Positions 54,603 through 63,423 of a stretch of 64,000 nt of DNA are shown piece by piece. Location of the stretch: the NCBI GenBank assembly GCA_015493635.1, contig WGCU01000077.1:23442-87441 (forward strand), in the 5' to 3' direction. The notes below the pieces were generated by a model that was given only the letters and a program-made list of their open reading frames with translations, ran no database searches and was not told where the DNA came from. A program made the translations under genes and the position numbers. Within the stretch, counting starts at the first letter, position 1. Every line of letters begins with the position of its first letter. The DNA comes from Spirochaetaceae bacterium (lineage in GTDB: Bacteria; Spirochaetota; Spirochaetia; B11-G9).

Positions 54603-55664
54603 TTAATACTCCCCGTCCATACCCGCAAAGGGGTCGAAACCGTACTCATCGGCAGGGATCTTCACAGCCCCCGGATTCTTCTTAAAGGTATTCTTCTTAA
54701 TTCCGAAGGCTTCTGTTATGTTGCTGAAGGTAAGATCTTCCAGGTCAGAATCCCCCAACCCTCTGCTTTTAAGAATCTCCATAAAAGTTCCGTAGAACTG
54801 GAGTACCGGAATCCCTGAAAAGTTTTTAACCCTCTTTTCCTCCTCCGCATGGGGAGCATGGTCTGTCTCTATCCAGTCTATCCGGCCGTCCAGGAGAGCC
54901 TCAAACATCTCTTCCTGCATCCTCTTTTCCCTGAGAGGGGGATTTACCTTGAGAAGGATCCCGTCGGGGCCCTTCATGTCATCCACAGAGAGCAGCGCAT
55001 GATGGGGAGTTATTCCGCAGGTAACCCTGCAGGACAGCTTTTTCCGGCCATCCTCTATTACCTTCAGACTTTCCGGTACCGAGACGTGGCATATATGGAG
55101 AGTACCTTTGAATCCTCTCTCCTGTGCCCACCTTATCTGATCCCTTACCGATTCAACCTCCGCTTCAGGCGGCCGGGCGGCAAGATGGGTTTCAGGCCTT
55201 TCGGGATCGAACAAATCCGGCTTTTGAAGACTCTCCTTCTCGCAGTGAACCATAAGCACTCCGGTATAGTTCAGGGATGAGAGAATTTCAAAAACACTTC
55301 TCTGCCCGGCGGGCTCTGTAATTCCCATATTCCCTGTTGAGTGGCCGGCAAACATCTTCAAGCCAGCAACCGAGGGGAAGAGATCTTTCCATGCCTTTAC
55401 TACCTCCGCTATCTGTTCCGGATCAGGGGTAAGGCCTGCAAGAATCCCATGGAACAGAGGCAGGCCGAGTTTACTCAGGGCTTTTTCACCCTTCTCAAGC
55501 CTGGAGAGAATAACATCTCTTGAAGTCAGAGGGGGATCGGTATTGGGCATCTCGAAAACACCGGAAAGCCCGCTTCTCCATGCAGTAAGAAAACCGTGCT
55601 CCATGGTCTCCTTGTGTTTCTGTGAAGTCCAGTCCCTTAGGTGGACATGGGGATCAATTCTCAT
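54603..55664 (-). CDS. pyrC: dihydroorotase
   Basis: 353 residues. Zinc ligands are visible: DPHVHLRD (HxH), AGLKMF (carbamylated Lys), VHCEKE, HICHVSVP and ETDHAPHAEEE. It closes carbamoyl-aspartate to dihydroorotate. The ATG overlaps the pyrDK stop by 11 bases with GGAGTGAG upstream. Unusually it sits after pyrDK rather than next to pyrB. Confidence 0.95.
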   Translation of the reverse strand: MRIDPHVHLRDWTSQKHKETMEHGFLTAWRSGLSGVFEMPNTDPPLTSRDVILSRLEKGEKALSKLGLPLFHGILAGLTPDPEQIAEVVKAWKDLFPSVAGLKMFAGHSTGNMGITEPAGQRSVFEILSSLNYTGVLMVHCEKESLQKPDLFDPERPETHLAARPPEAEVESVRDQIRWAQERGFKGTLHICHVSVPESLKVIEDGRKKLSCRVTCGITPHHALLSVDDMKGPDGILLKVNPPLREKRMQEEMFEALLDGRIDWIETDHAPHAEEEKRVKNFSGIPVLQFYGTFMEILKSRGLGDSDLEDLTFSNITEAFGIKKNTFKKNPGAVKIPADEYGFDPFAGMDGEY

Positions 55665-57363
55665 TCATCTCACTCCATTTAAACCAGGTTCCCTCTCTGC
55701 AGGTAAGATGCCCTCCGCACTCACACTCGCCGCAGAGGCCGACTCCGCACTTTGTGTGGGTCTCTATGGAAAGGAGAACATCATCGGCGCTTCCCCTTTC
55801 GGCGGTAAAGGCATAGGCAGCCTTCTCCATAAATGGCAGGGGCCCTATCGTATAAAGGGCGCAGCCTGCAGCGGAGATCCCGCCGTCAAAGGGAGAAGTA
55901 TTCTCCCTCAGAGCTTCCATCATACGGTTTATAACCCTTCCCGCCTTTCCCCCGTCGGGAACTGCGGTGTAGCTGCCGAAGCCAAGGAAATCATCAGCCA
56001 TCGCTTCCTGCCCCGGAGTACTCATTCCGTGAAAGGTATGAACACTCTTACCTTCGCCTGCAAACTTTTCAGCCAGCTTTAAAGCCGAGGCCAGTCCCGT
56101 TCCTCCCGCGGCGATCAGAACCGTTTCCTTGTCAGTCTCCGGAGCACTCTTACCGTACAGTCCCCTTACAAAGATCCTGTCCCCGGCCTCAAGCTCCATA
56201 ACCCTGGATGTAAAAATCCCCTTCTTTTTAATAAGGAAGGTAAGAGGATCGCCGCTCATTATGGAAAAGGGTTTTTCTCCGGTTCCGGGAATCCAGAGGA
56301 AAGCGAACTGCCCTGCGTCGTACTTAATCTTTCCGTCAAGCTGAATAATCCTGACATCGCCGGGCAGATCCTTTATCTGCGTAACGGTATGGGGTTCGTA
56401 CTTCATACCGCTGTCCGTTCTTTTCAGTCTTGAAGCACTGTCTCCCCCTTCGACAAGATCAGTCTTAAGGGATTTAAAGAAATCCTGCCAGTTCCAGGGT
56501 TCAACGGAGGCAAAGAGGGAGCCTATCCCCGCAACGTCTGCACCGGCGTTCATCATGTTCCTTACATCGTTTCCATTTTCGATTCCACCCATACCTATTA
56601 TCGGGATATCCGGACCCAGGGCCTTCCGTATCTCCCCTACCTTCTCCAGGGCAGTCTCCTTTATCCACCTTCCGGACATCCCCCCCTTGTTGCCGCTGGC
56701 ATTCAGCAGCAGGGGTGCTCCCGACACCGGTTCCGTATACAACCTGGGTCCCACAGTATTTATTGCAGTAATACCGTCCGCTCCTCCCTCTACCGCGGCA
56801 AGGGCTGTCTCCCCTATCGATTCCACGTTGGGAGTAAGCTTTGCAAAGACTAGGGCATCAGTCGACTTTCTTATCTCTATAAGGTAGGTATATACAACCT
56901 CCGGGTCCTTGCCTATGGCCATGCCGTATCCCCCGGTTGCATGGGGACAGGAGAGGTTCAGTTCGATTATGTCCGCAAGACCTTCAAAGTACTTTACCAG
57001 AGTTACAAACTCCTCCACACTGTTTCCTGATACCGAAACATTCAGGATTGAGCGCAGAGGCTTTTTTGAGATCATTTCCTCCAGCCCCTTCAGCCCCTCT
57101 TCCATTCCGGGGTTACGCAGACCTACCGCATTTCCGAAACTTCCCTCTTCGGGTTCTACAATAACCGGCTCGCGGTTACCCGGATTCGGCTTAACCTGAA
57201 AACTCTTGGTGGTTATAAGACCGATCTCCGGGATATCGTTATCCACCCTCCGGACCATTCCCGGGTTTGTCGTTACAACACCGGATACGGTGGCAAAAAA
57301 GGTGGAGCTGTTTACCGGATTATTGCCCTTTAAAAGTTCCAGAACTTTCTTCTTATCCATCAT
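55654..57363 (-). CDS. pyrD: fused dihydroorotate dehydrogenase (PyrD1B) and electron-transfer subunit (PyrK)
   Basis: 569 residues. Residues 1-310 match class 1B PyrD with FMN site sequences and NLSCPHATGGYGMAIG (catalytic Cys). Residues about 330-569 match PyrK: FAD/NAD segment (VLIAAGGTGLASALKLAEKF) and a C-terminal 2Fe-2S motif CGVGLCGECECGGHLTCREG. In most bacteria these are two genes whose products form a heterotetramer linking dihydroorotate to NAD+. Here a single chain is encoded. ATG 57363 directly follows the pyrF stop, with GGAGG upstream. Confidence 0.94.
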   Translation of the reverse strand: MMDKKKVLELLKGNNPVNSSTFFATVSGVVTTNPGMVRRVDNDIPEIGLITTKSFQVKPNPGNREPVIVEPEEGSFGNAVGLRNPGMEEGLKGLEEMISKKPLRSILNVSVSGNSVEEFVTLVKYFEGLADIIELNLSCPHATGGYGMAIGKDPEVVYTYLIEIRKSTDALVFAKLTPNVESIGETALAAVEGGADGITAINTVGPRLYTEPVSGAPLLLNASGNKGGMSGRWIKETALEKVGEIRKALGPDIPIIGMGGIENGNDVRNMMNAGADVAGIGSLFASVEPWNWQDFFKSLKTDLVEGGDSASRLKRTDSGMKYEPHTVTQIKDLPGDVRIIQLDGKIKYDAGQFAFLWIPGTGEKPFSIMSGDPLTFLIKKKGIFTSRVMELEAGDRIFVRGLYGKSAPETDKETVLIAAGGTGLASALKLAEKFAGEGKSVHTFHGMSTPGQEAMADDFLGFGSYTAVPDGGKAGRVINRMMEALRENTSPFDGGISAAGCALYTIGPLPFMEKAAYAFTAERGSADDVLLSIETHTKCGVGLCGECECGGHLTCREGTWFKWSEMNEN

Positions 57364-58254
57364 CTACAGAAGACCTCCTGCCTCTTCGTTAAACCTGAGA
57401 AAGGCATCCACACATACTTCGTCCCAGTTCCGGGGCACCCCTTTCTTTTCTTTTACCCATGGATGAGTAATGGCACTCGAAACGTTTACCCGGATAAGGG
57501 GTGTCTCGTACCGTACTTCTTTCATTATCCCCGCTACGTCGGAGAAACTCCCCCCCTGACTTCCCACTCCGGGGATGAGGAGAGGTATGTTTCTGCCTCC
57601 GAAAAGCAGGGCGAGATCCTTCAGTTCCTGTGGAGATGTGGCACCTGTTACGGCTCCGGTTCCGGGATACTTCCAGGCCCAGGAGATAATCTTTTCCCCA
57701 ACCGCAGTAAAGAGCTTCTCTCCCCCTTTCGCAAGCCGCAGGTTCTGAAACTCCTTTCCGCCGGGATTAGATGTTCTGTCAAGAACATAGGCTCCGCCCC
57801 CCCGGCTTACAGCCTCTTTCAGGAAAGGCTCTACCGAATCGCTGCCCATGTAGGGCGACACAGTAACACTGTCGCATCCCCAGGAGACAAACCCCTCAAG
57901 GGCATAGTTTTCAGACGACCGGGCTATGTCGCCCCTTTTGTAATCCAGGATTACCGGGATATCCGGGAAGCTCTTCTCGATCAGGGAAAGTATCTTTGCC
58001 AGAGCAAGGGAACCGGGGAACCTCCCCTGCCGGGGTCTGTCCAGACAGGAGAAGAAACCCAGATTGGGCTTGAATGCACCGGGCATTACGTTCTTCCTGA
58101 TCAGTCCGGAAAGAATAGTTTCAAAAAAGGAGGTTATCCTCTCTTCCGTCTCCAACCCCTCACCGGGCAGGTAATCGGGTACAGGATCCAGTCCCATACA
58201 GAGAACACTTCCGCTTTTTTCTGCCGATACTTTCAGTTTATTTATGAAATCCAT
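57364..58254 (-). CDS. pyrF: orotidine-5'-phosphate decarboxylase (type 2)
   Basis: 296 residues from ATG 58254 (GGGAG upstream). It belongs to the long, type 2 (PyrF2) branch: VLCMGLDPVPDYLP, GAFKPNLGFF, VILDYKRGDIARSSENY (catalytic Asp/Lys/Asp tetrad), VSPYMGSDSVEPFL and GVGSQGG. It converts OMP to UMP. It overlaps the end of pyrE by 17 bases and adjoins pyrDK. Confidence 0.95.
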   Translation of the reverse strand: MDFINKLKVSAEKSGSVLCMGLDPVPDYLPGEGLETEERITSFFETILSGLIRKNVMPGAFKPNLGFFSCLDRPRQGRFPGSLALAKILSLIEKSFPDIPVILDYKRGDIARSSENYALEGFVSWGCDSVTVSPYMGSDSVEPFLKEAVSRGGGAYVLDRTSNPGGKEFQNLRLAKGGEKLFTAVGEKIISWAWKYPGTGAVTGATSPQELKDLALLFGGRNIPLLIPGVGSQGGSFSDVAGIMKEVRYETPLIRVNVSSAITHPWVKEKKGVPRNWDEVCVDAFLRFNEEAGGLL

Positions 58255-58885
58255 TCTTCTCCCCCCATTCAAAGGGAGCCTTTCTCCACTCCCTCAAGCT
58301 TTCCAGATCTTTTTCCTCTATGTATCCGATTCTTTCAGCCTCCTGAATCAGCTCGTCGTAGGTAAAAATCGGAATTGTTCTGCAAACCGGGTCAAGGGAT
58401 GCGAAGTTTTCGGACCCCTTATCAAGCCCGTAGTTGAATATGGAAAGGCAGTACTCTATATCCCCGTCAGCCTCTCTTATGGCTTTTACCGCCTCTATGG
58501 AGCTTCCCCCCGTCGAGACAAGGTCTTCTATAAGAACGACCTTTTTACCTTCGTACCCCTTGTCAGCAGGCAGCCCCTCGATCCTGTTCTTGAGTCCGTG
58601 AGCTTTAGGCTTACTCCGCACGTAGGTAAGGGGAAGATCAAGCTTGTCCGCCAGAGTTGTCGCATGGGGAATTCCCGCTGTGGAGGTCCCGGCAATGACG
58701 TCCGCTTCTATATGGTTTTCCTCCATTATGGAGATAAAGGCTTCTGCAATCATCGACCGGTATCTTTTCTCTTTAAGAAAGATCCTGTTGTCGTTGTACA
58801 CCGGCATGTAGTATCCCGATGCCCAAAGGAAAGGCTCCTTCGTATTCAGCTTGAGAGCCTCTATATCAAGTATTGTCTTTATCAA
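58238..58885 (-). CDS. pyrE: orotate phosphoribosyltransferase
   Basis: 215 residues from TTG 58885, which overlaps the pyrBI stop (TTGA) and has GGAGG at seven bases; an earlier TTG at 58891 is too close to that site. Contains the PRPP loop VVLIEDLVSTGGSSIEAVKAI and VIAGTSTAGIPHATTLA, VRSKPKAHG. It forms OMP from orotate and PRPP. Confidence 0.95.
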   Translation of the reverse strand: MIKTILDIEALKLNTKEPFLWASGYYMPVYNDNRIFLKEKRYRSMIAEAFISIMEENHIEADVIAGTSTAGIPHATTLADKLDLPLTYVRSKPKAHGLKNRIEGLPADKGYEGKKVVLIEDLVSTGGSSIEAVKAIREADGDIEYCLSIFNYGLDKGSENFASLDPVCRTIPIFTYDELIQEAERIGYIEEKDLESLREWRKAPFEWGEKNGFHK

Positions 58886-60465
58886 TTCCAAACCTCCCTG
58901 AAGGTATGTACTTTTTCACAATAATCACACTTGAGGGTGTCTTCGGAAATCCTGGTAAACTCCGGCAGAACGTTCTCTTTGTGTGAAGGATGACTTATAC
59001 AGTCCGGGTTTTTACAGCTCATGGATTCAAGGTTATAGACCCTCGGCGGCAGGCTGAGTCTCAGTTTTTTTACAATCTTGCCGTTTCCGATTACGTTCAG
59101 TGTGGCACCCGGGGCTATCGCCGCAAGCCTTTTTATGGTCGATTCATCCGGAGCCTCCGCTCCCGGCCGGAAGATAATTCCCTTCATTGTTCCGGGCTTC
59201 TCCTTGGAGGATGATATCCACTCTCCCCCCTTACCAAAGAGCTTCATTACACGGATAATCCGCGACATATGCTCCCTTATCTCCTTCTCATCGTCTCCCC
59301 GGCATATATGATCTATAACTATTCCGTTTGTTATAGGGTTGACCCCTTCGGAGTACCGCTTGGGAGTACGGCCGCTGCCGGCCTGAATTTCCTCTATAAA
59401 CGGTTCCTCTTTTTCTTCCGGTTTTTCAAACTCCGCTTTAAAGTCATCTCCCAGTTTTCCCGAAACCAGACCGAGGAGAACAATCCTTACAAGCTTCCCG
59501 TTCATGGACTGCTCCTCCCATCCGTTAAGACTTGTGGAATCCAGAAAGGCCGGGATTGTGGGATGCTCTTTGTGCCGCGGGAGGGGATGGTAGAAGACCG
59601 TTCCTGATGGAATCCTGTCCATATATTCCCGTTTAAAGGTTATCCTGGCCCTCAGGGAGTCGGCAATCTTCAGGATATCATCCCCCATTCTCTCCAGCTG
59701 AGGGCGGGTGAAGTACCATATACCTGCAATTTCTTTCTGCCCTAAATACTCCTCTATGGAACCGAAAACCCTAACCTTGTACCCCTTGGCCTCCATCTCT
59801 TTTTGGTAGTGATCAGGCAAGGCCAGCTGAGGCGGAGCAACAAGATCAACGCTAACAGAATTAAAAACATTAAGCCCCTGTACTTTTGAATGTACAGTTC
59901 TGCCGTGAAAGAGGTCGCCTATCAAAGCTATGTGGATGGAAGACCGGTCCCCGTTCAGTTTTTCGAGAAAGGTAAACTCATCGAGAAGCTCCTGGGTGGG
60001 ATGTTCATGCTTGCCGTCCCCGGCATTAATAAAAGAAGGCGGAACGTCCATACCGTTCCGCCCTGCAAATTCCCGTCCGTTTTTCTCAAGCCACCGGCAC
60101 ACGCCTTCCAGGCGGCTCCGTACTATAAAGACTGAATTGTCATAACCGGAAAGGGTATTGAAGGTATCGGCATAGCTTTCCTTTTTGTTTATTGACGAAG
60201 CGGATACGTCAAGATTACTCAGTTTAACCCTGTGAAACTCCGAAGCATTCTTGAAAGACTCCTTGGTCCTTGTACTGGACTCCAGGAACACCTCGTAAAC
60301 ACCGAAATCACCGTTGTTGATACGGAAAGCTTCGAGCTTTTCCTTATTTTTCTCCTTAAGAAGTGCCTTCAACTCCCTTGTCTTTTCAAACAAGTACAGT
60401 CTCTCCTCCAAAGAGAAATCGGCTATTACCGTCAGCGACCGTCCCTTAAACCTGTTTTTTCCCAT
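58882..60465 (-). CDS. pyrB: fused aspartate carbamoyltransferase catalytic and regulatory chains (PyrB-PyrI)
   Basis: 527 residues. The N-terminal 350 residues are PyrB: FLESSTRTKESF (carbamoyl-phosphate loop), GDGKHEHPTQ, GDLFHGRTVHS and FYHPLPRHKEHPTI. A charged linker (EKPEEKEEPFIEEI) leads to a PyrI-like domain: GVNPITNGIVIDHI, and four cysteines CKNPDC and CDYC for zinc. In E. coli and most bacteria with PyrI they are separate; the fusion is reported in Thermotoga and some others. It commits to pyrimidines and may be allosterically regulated by nucleotides. Confidence 0.95.
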   Translation of the reverse strand: MGKNRFKGRSLTVIADFSLEERLYLFEKTRELKALLKEKNKEKLEAFRINNGDFGVYEVFLESSTRTKESFKNASEFHRVKLSNLDVSASSINKKESYADTFNTLSGYDNSVFIVRSRLEGVCRWLEKNGREFAGRNGMDVPPSFINAGDGKHEHPTQELLDEFTFLEKLNGDRSSIHIALIGDLFHGRTVHSKVQGLNVFNSVSVDLVAPPQLALPDHYQKEMEAKGYKVRVFGSIEEYLGQKEIAGIWYFTRPQLERMGDDILKIADSLRARITFKREYMDRIPSGTVFYHPLPRHKEHPTIPAFLDSTSLNGWEEQSMNGKLVRIVLLGLVSGKLGDDFKAEFEKPEEKEEPFIEEIQAGSGRTPKRYSEGVNPITNGIVIDHICRGDDEKEIREHMSRIIRVMKLFGKGGEWISSSKEKPGTMKGIIFRPGAEAPDESTIKRLAAIAPGATLNVIGNGKIVKKLRLSLPPRVYNLESMSCKNPDCISHPSHKENVLPEFTRISEDTLKCDYCEKVHTFREVWN

Positions 60466-60484
60466 ATATACTCCTATAAATAAT

Positions 60485-60685
60485 TTAAAAGGACAAAAAA
60501 AATACCGGCAAAAAAGCCGGTAAACAATTCACAAAAAAAGAGGAAATACCATCCCCATCAAAAATGATGTCTGGTTTTTTCCTCTTTTCTCTCTCCATCT
60601 TGAAAAGAAATTGTAAAGAATGTCGGGCAGGGTGTAAAGACCCTGCTCCCGATTTGGTTAAACTTTTTTGATTAATCTTGATCAT
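60485..60685 (-). CDS. possible leader peptide of the pyr operon attenuator
   Basis: An open frame of 66 codons (ATG 60685; another ATG at 60598 gives 37) crosses all three leader hairpins and stops just after the U8 tract, like pyrL of E. coli, where coupled translation at low UTP prevents termination. The 3' part is rich in UUU/UUG codons (Phe/Leu). No good Shine-Dalgarno precedes either ATG, so translation is unproven. Confidence 0.35.
   Translation of the reverse strand: MIKINQKSLTKSGAGSLHPARHSLQFLFKMEREKRKKPDIIFDGDGISSFFVNCLPAFLPVFFLSF
60495..60521 (-). terminator. intrinsic terminator (attenuator) before pyrBI
   Basis: On the minus strand ACCGGC-TTTTTT-GCCGGT (60521-60504) is followed by A and eight Ts (60502-60495). 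pyrBI starts at 60465, 30 bases on, so read-through must be regulated for the operon to be expressed. Confidence 0.8.
60533..60587 (-). terminator. second leader hairpin with U-tract
   Basis: Minus strand AAAGAGGAAA (60587-60578) pairs with TTTCCTCTTT (60546-60537), with an inner CATCA/TGATG stem; seven Ts run 60539-60533. TTTCTTTTC just upstream (60612-60604) can pair with GAAAAGAGG (with two G-U pairs), an alternative that would break this hairpin. Confidence 0.5.
60627..60646 (-). terminator. first leader hairpin, no U-tract
   Basis: GCAGGGT-loop-ACCCTGC, seven perfect pairs, six-base loop. It lies about 60 bases downstream of the flavoprotein gene (stop at 60703) and could be its terminator or part of the pyr leader. 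No U-tract follows on the minus strand. Confidence 0.5.
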
Positions 60686-60702
60686 CCCTGAATATTGCCA
60701 CT

Positions 60703-62550
60703 CTAGATATAGTAACCGTCTTGAATAGCATCCTGTGCATCTCCCACTATTCTTGCATCACCTATAACATGCACCGGCATTGTTTCAGACAGTTCTTTCC
60801 CAAGAGGATTATTGGACTTCATCCCTGAGGAAACAATAATAAGATCTATATTTTGAAAGACAATATCCTTATCATTCCTTTTTGCATAAACAGTGCTCCC
60901 CTCAATCTTTGAAATATGGGTGTAATCACTGAAAATAACACCTTTCTCCTTCATCTCTTTCAGAGAAAGCTTCTTGGATATCATCTCCATGTCCTGACCG
61001 AAATCGGTAGAACGCTTTACAATGATAATATCATTGTTCTCCGGAAGGAGAGCTGTCGCTATATCAACGCCCGTCAGTCCTCCTCCGATTATAAGAACCC
61101 TTTTATTTTTTGGAAGTTCACTGTCCAGAAGGATATCAGCCCCCCTAAAATCATTTAGCCCCTCTATCGGCGGAATTGAAGGGACAGCTCCGGTTGCAAG
61201 AACAACAGCATCATACTTCCCCTCCAGATCCTCTTTTGTTGCTTCCTTTGAGATACTATGTACACCGGTTCTCTCCATTTCCATCACGTAGAAAGGGATG
61301 AGCCGCTCCATTGATCTTTTATGAGGAGTTTTTGAAGCCATTATGAACTGACCGCCAAGCCTATCCTTTTCATACAAGTCTACCAGGCACCCTCTTGAGG
61401 AAAGCTGTAAAGCCGCTTCCATTCCCGCGGGTCCGCCGCCTACAACAGCATACCTTTTCTTTTCCTTGCATTCTTTTCTTTCAGGAACCTTCTGACCAAC
61501 AGATGGGTTCACAAGACATCCCAATCCTTTACCCGCTTTTACTCCGCCAAGACACCCCTGGGCACACTCCATACACGGACGTACGGCCCCTGGAACCTTG
61601 CCGGTGTACTTTCCGATAAAGTCGGGATCTGCGACAAGAGCTCTGCCGGCTGCAATATAATCAGCATGAAACTCATGCTTTAGTCTGTCGATATCCTCCC
61701 CTGTGTTTACCTTTCCCACAAAGATAACCGGTACCGTTACTTCCTTCTTTATCTTTCCTGCCAGCTCCCATGTTTTTCCCTTGGGCACAAACATATGCTG
61801 AAAGAACCACGGCGGAGTTGAGCAGAGACTTCCCGCAGAGACATGAAGTGCGTCGGCCCCTCTTTCTTCCAGGAGCCGGGCAAAGGTGACCATCTCCGGA
61901 AGCTTGATACCGTCGGGAATCATCTCGTCAGCACTCATTCTTACGATAACCGGGATGGAAACCGCCTGCTTAACAGCATTGAGAATCTCAAGGGGAAACC
62001 GTACTCTATTCTCAAAACTACCGCCGTACACATCATCCCGGCCGTTTACCTTGGAAGAAAGGAACTGTGCGGCAAGATATCCGTGCCCGAACTGAAGCTC
62101 TACAATATCAAACCCAGCCTTCTCTGCACGTATTGCAGAAGTTACAAAGAGACTAACTATTCCTTTGATCTCTTCAATGGTCAGCTGTTTTGGTACCGGC
62201 CCGCCTGCTTCACATGCTGAACCGTATGAAGATACAAAATAGTTGCCGGATATCTTGGGATTTGCCATCCTTCCCGGATGGTTCAGATGTGCTATTACCT
62301 TCGTTTCTGTCTCCTGAATCATGGATACAAGAGCTGAGAGACCTTCAATTTTATCATCATTGTCAATACCAAGCTGGGTCGGCACTTCTCTTAACCCCTT
62401 GTCCATATACAGCGGTTCCAGAGCTATGGCGCCAAGGTACGTTCTTCTTTCCCGGTAAAAATCAAAATGTTTCTCCGTGACCCTTCCGTCACCTTTCGTA
62501 TATCCCAGTTTCACCGGGGGCATGATAAATTCATTTTTTAATGATAACAT
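60703..62550 (-). CDS. old-yellow-enzyme/2,4-dienoyl-CoA reductase-like flavoprotein
   Basis: 615 residues from ATG 62550 (GGAG eight bases upstream). The N-terminal TIM barrel binds FMN (LNHPGRMANPK, FGHGYLAAQFLS) and is followed by a 4Fe-4S set (CMECAQGCLGGVKAGKGLGC, residues near 330-350) and an FAD/NAD(P)H-dependent C-terminal half (VVGGGPAGMEAALQL, VLIIGGGLTGVDIATALL). This is the FadH/BaiC-type layout of enoate or dienoyl-CoA reductases. The substrate is unknown. Confidence 0.9.
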   Translation of the reverse strand: MLSLKNEFIMPPVKLGYTKGDGRVTEKHFDFYRERRTYLGAIALEPLYMDKGLREVPTQLGIDNDDKIEGLSALVSMIQETETKVIAHLNHPGRMANPKISGNYFVSSYGSACEAGGPVPKQLTIEEIKGIVSLFVTSAIRAEKAGFDIVELQFGHGYLAAQFLSSKVNGRDDVYGGSFENRVRFPLEILNAVKQAVSIPVIVRMSADEMIPDGIKLPEMVTFARLLEERGADALHVSAGSLCSTPPWFFQHMFVPKGKTWELAGKIKKEVTVPVIFVGKVNTGEDIDRLKHEFHADYIAAGRALVADPDFIGKYTGKVPGAVRPCMECAQGCLGGVKAGKGLGCLVNPSVGQKVPERKECKEKKRYAVVGGGPAGMEAALQLSSRGCLVDLYEKDRLGGQFIMASKTPHKRSMERLIPFYVMEMERTGVHSISKEATKEDLEGKYDAVVLATGAVPSIPPIEGLNDFRGADILLDSELPKNKRVLIIGGGLTGVDIATALLPENNDIIIVKRSTDFGQDMEMISKKLSLKEMKEKGVIFSDYTHISKIEGSTVYAKRNDKDIVFQNIDLIIVSSGMKSNNPLGKELSETMPVHVIGDARIVGDAQDAIQDGYYI

Positions 62551-62616
62551 ATACAACACTCCATATATGAAATTTGCGATAGTATATCACTAAATGCTGT
62601 TTTCGGGAAAGATTAA

Positions 62617-63423
62617 TTACGTCTTTATCCGATACAGCTCTTCATAGCTTAAATCGGGGTGGATGCCAAGCCGGGAAAGGCTGAAATCGAAACGTACAGG
62701 ATCGGTTTTATCAAATGCCCGCAATGCTTCGGTTATTTCAAGGGCCGTTTTCATATCCGCCTGCTGCCTGCGGGTAAGCCTTAGAATATGGCTTATCTGC
62801 ATAATGTGAGTATCGAGAGGAATAATGAGAATCTCAGGAGAAAGGGTTTTCCACGTTCCGGGATCTATTTCATCACAGCGGATCATCCACCGGGCATACA
62901 TGTTGAGCCGCTTTACAGCACTTCCCTTTTCAGGGTCAGGAAGAACACTGCGGGTGGTTCCCGTTTCTTTTCCTATGCTCCGTACAAGAGAAACAAGCCC
63001 TGACAGAAGAGGATACGGTGCCGCATTCTTTCCACTGCTTCCGCTTAGAAAACAATTTTCAAGAGATCCAAAATACAAAACAGTTTTTTTTATTCCTTCA
63101 AGAAAGTCAACAAGACTGGCGGATGGATAAAACCGATATTTAAAATCTTTAAACAGGAGGTTCAACGCGGCTCTATCGGTTGCTAAAAGATCCTTTTTCA
63201 GGGAAGGAAACGGTGCAAGAATGCTCCTGACAGTTTTTAAAATACTTCCGACTCTGCCGGTAGCAAAAGATGCGGCAACTAACCCTGCTATCTCCTGATC
63301 CTCCGGAGCCGGGTAGCGGAGAACCAGTTCAAGAGGATCCGGATGAATAAACTCCGGTTTATGATATTTTTGATATATGGTTTCCAGGATACGGGAGATT
63401 ATACGGATCCGCTCCCGTTGCAT
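62617..63423 (-). CDS. TIGR02757 family protein of unknown function
   Basis: About 268 residues from ATG 63423 (start uncertain, weak ribosome site; a longer frame starts at 63483). RYPAPEDQEIAGLVAASFATGRV, LNMYARWMIRCDEIDPGTW and IIPLDTHIMQISHILRLT match the TIGR02757/DUF2400 family, which resembles the helix-hairpin-helix DNA glycosylase fold but has no proven activity. It overlaps the end of perR by 25 bases. Confidence 0.75.
   Translation of the reverse strand: MQRERIRIISRILETIYQKYHKPEFIHPDPLELVLRYPAPEDQEIAGLVAASFATGRVGSILKTVRSILAPFPSLKKDLLATDRAALNLLFKDFKYRFYPSASLVDFLEGIKKTVLYFGSLENCFLSGSSGKNAAPYPLLSGLVSLVRSIGKETGTTRSVLPDPEKGSAVKRLNMYARWMIRCDEIDPGTWKTLSPEILIIPLDTHIMQISHILRLTRRQQADMKTALEITEALRAFDKTDPVRFDFSLSRLGIHPDLSYEELYRIKT

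Noticed and set aside
57463-58365. 300-codon open frame on the plus strand
   Set aside because: Antisense to pyrF and the end of pyrE; no family motif.
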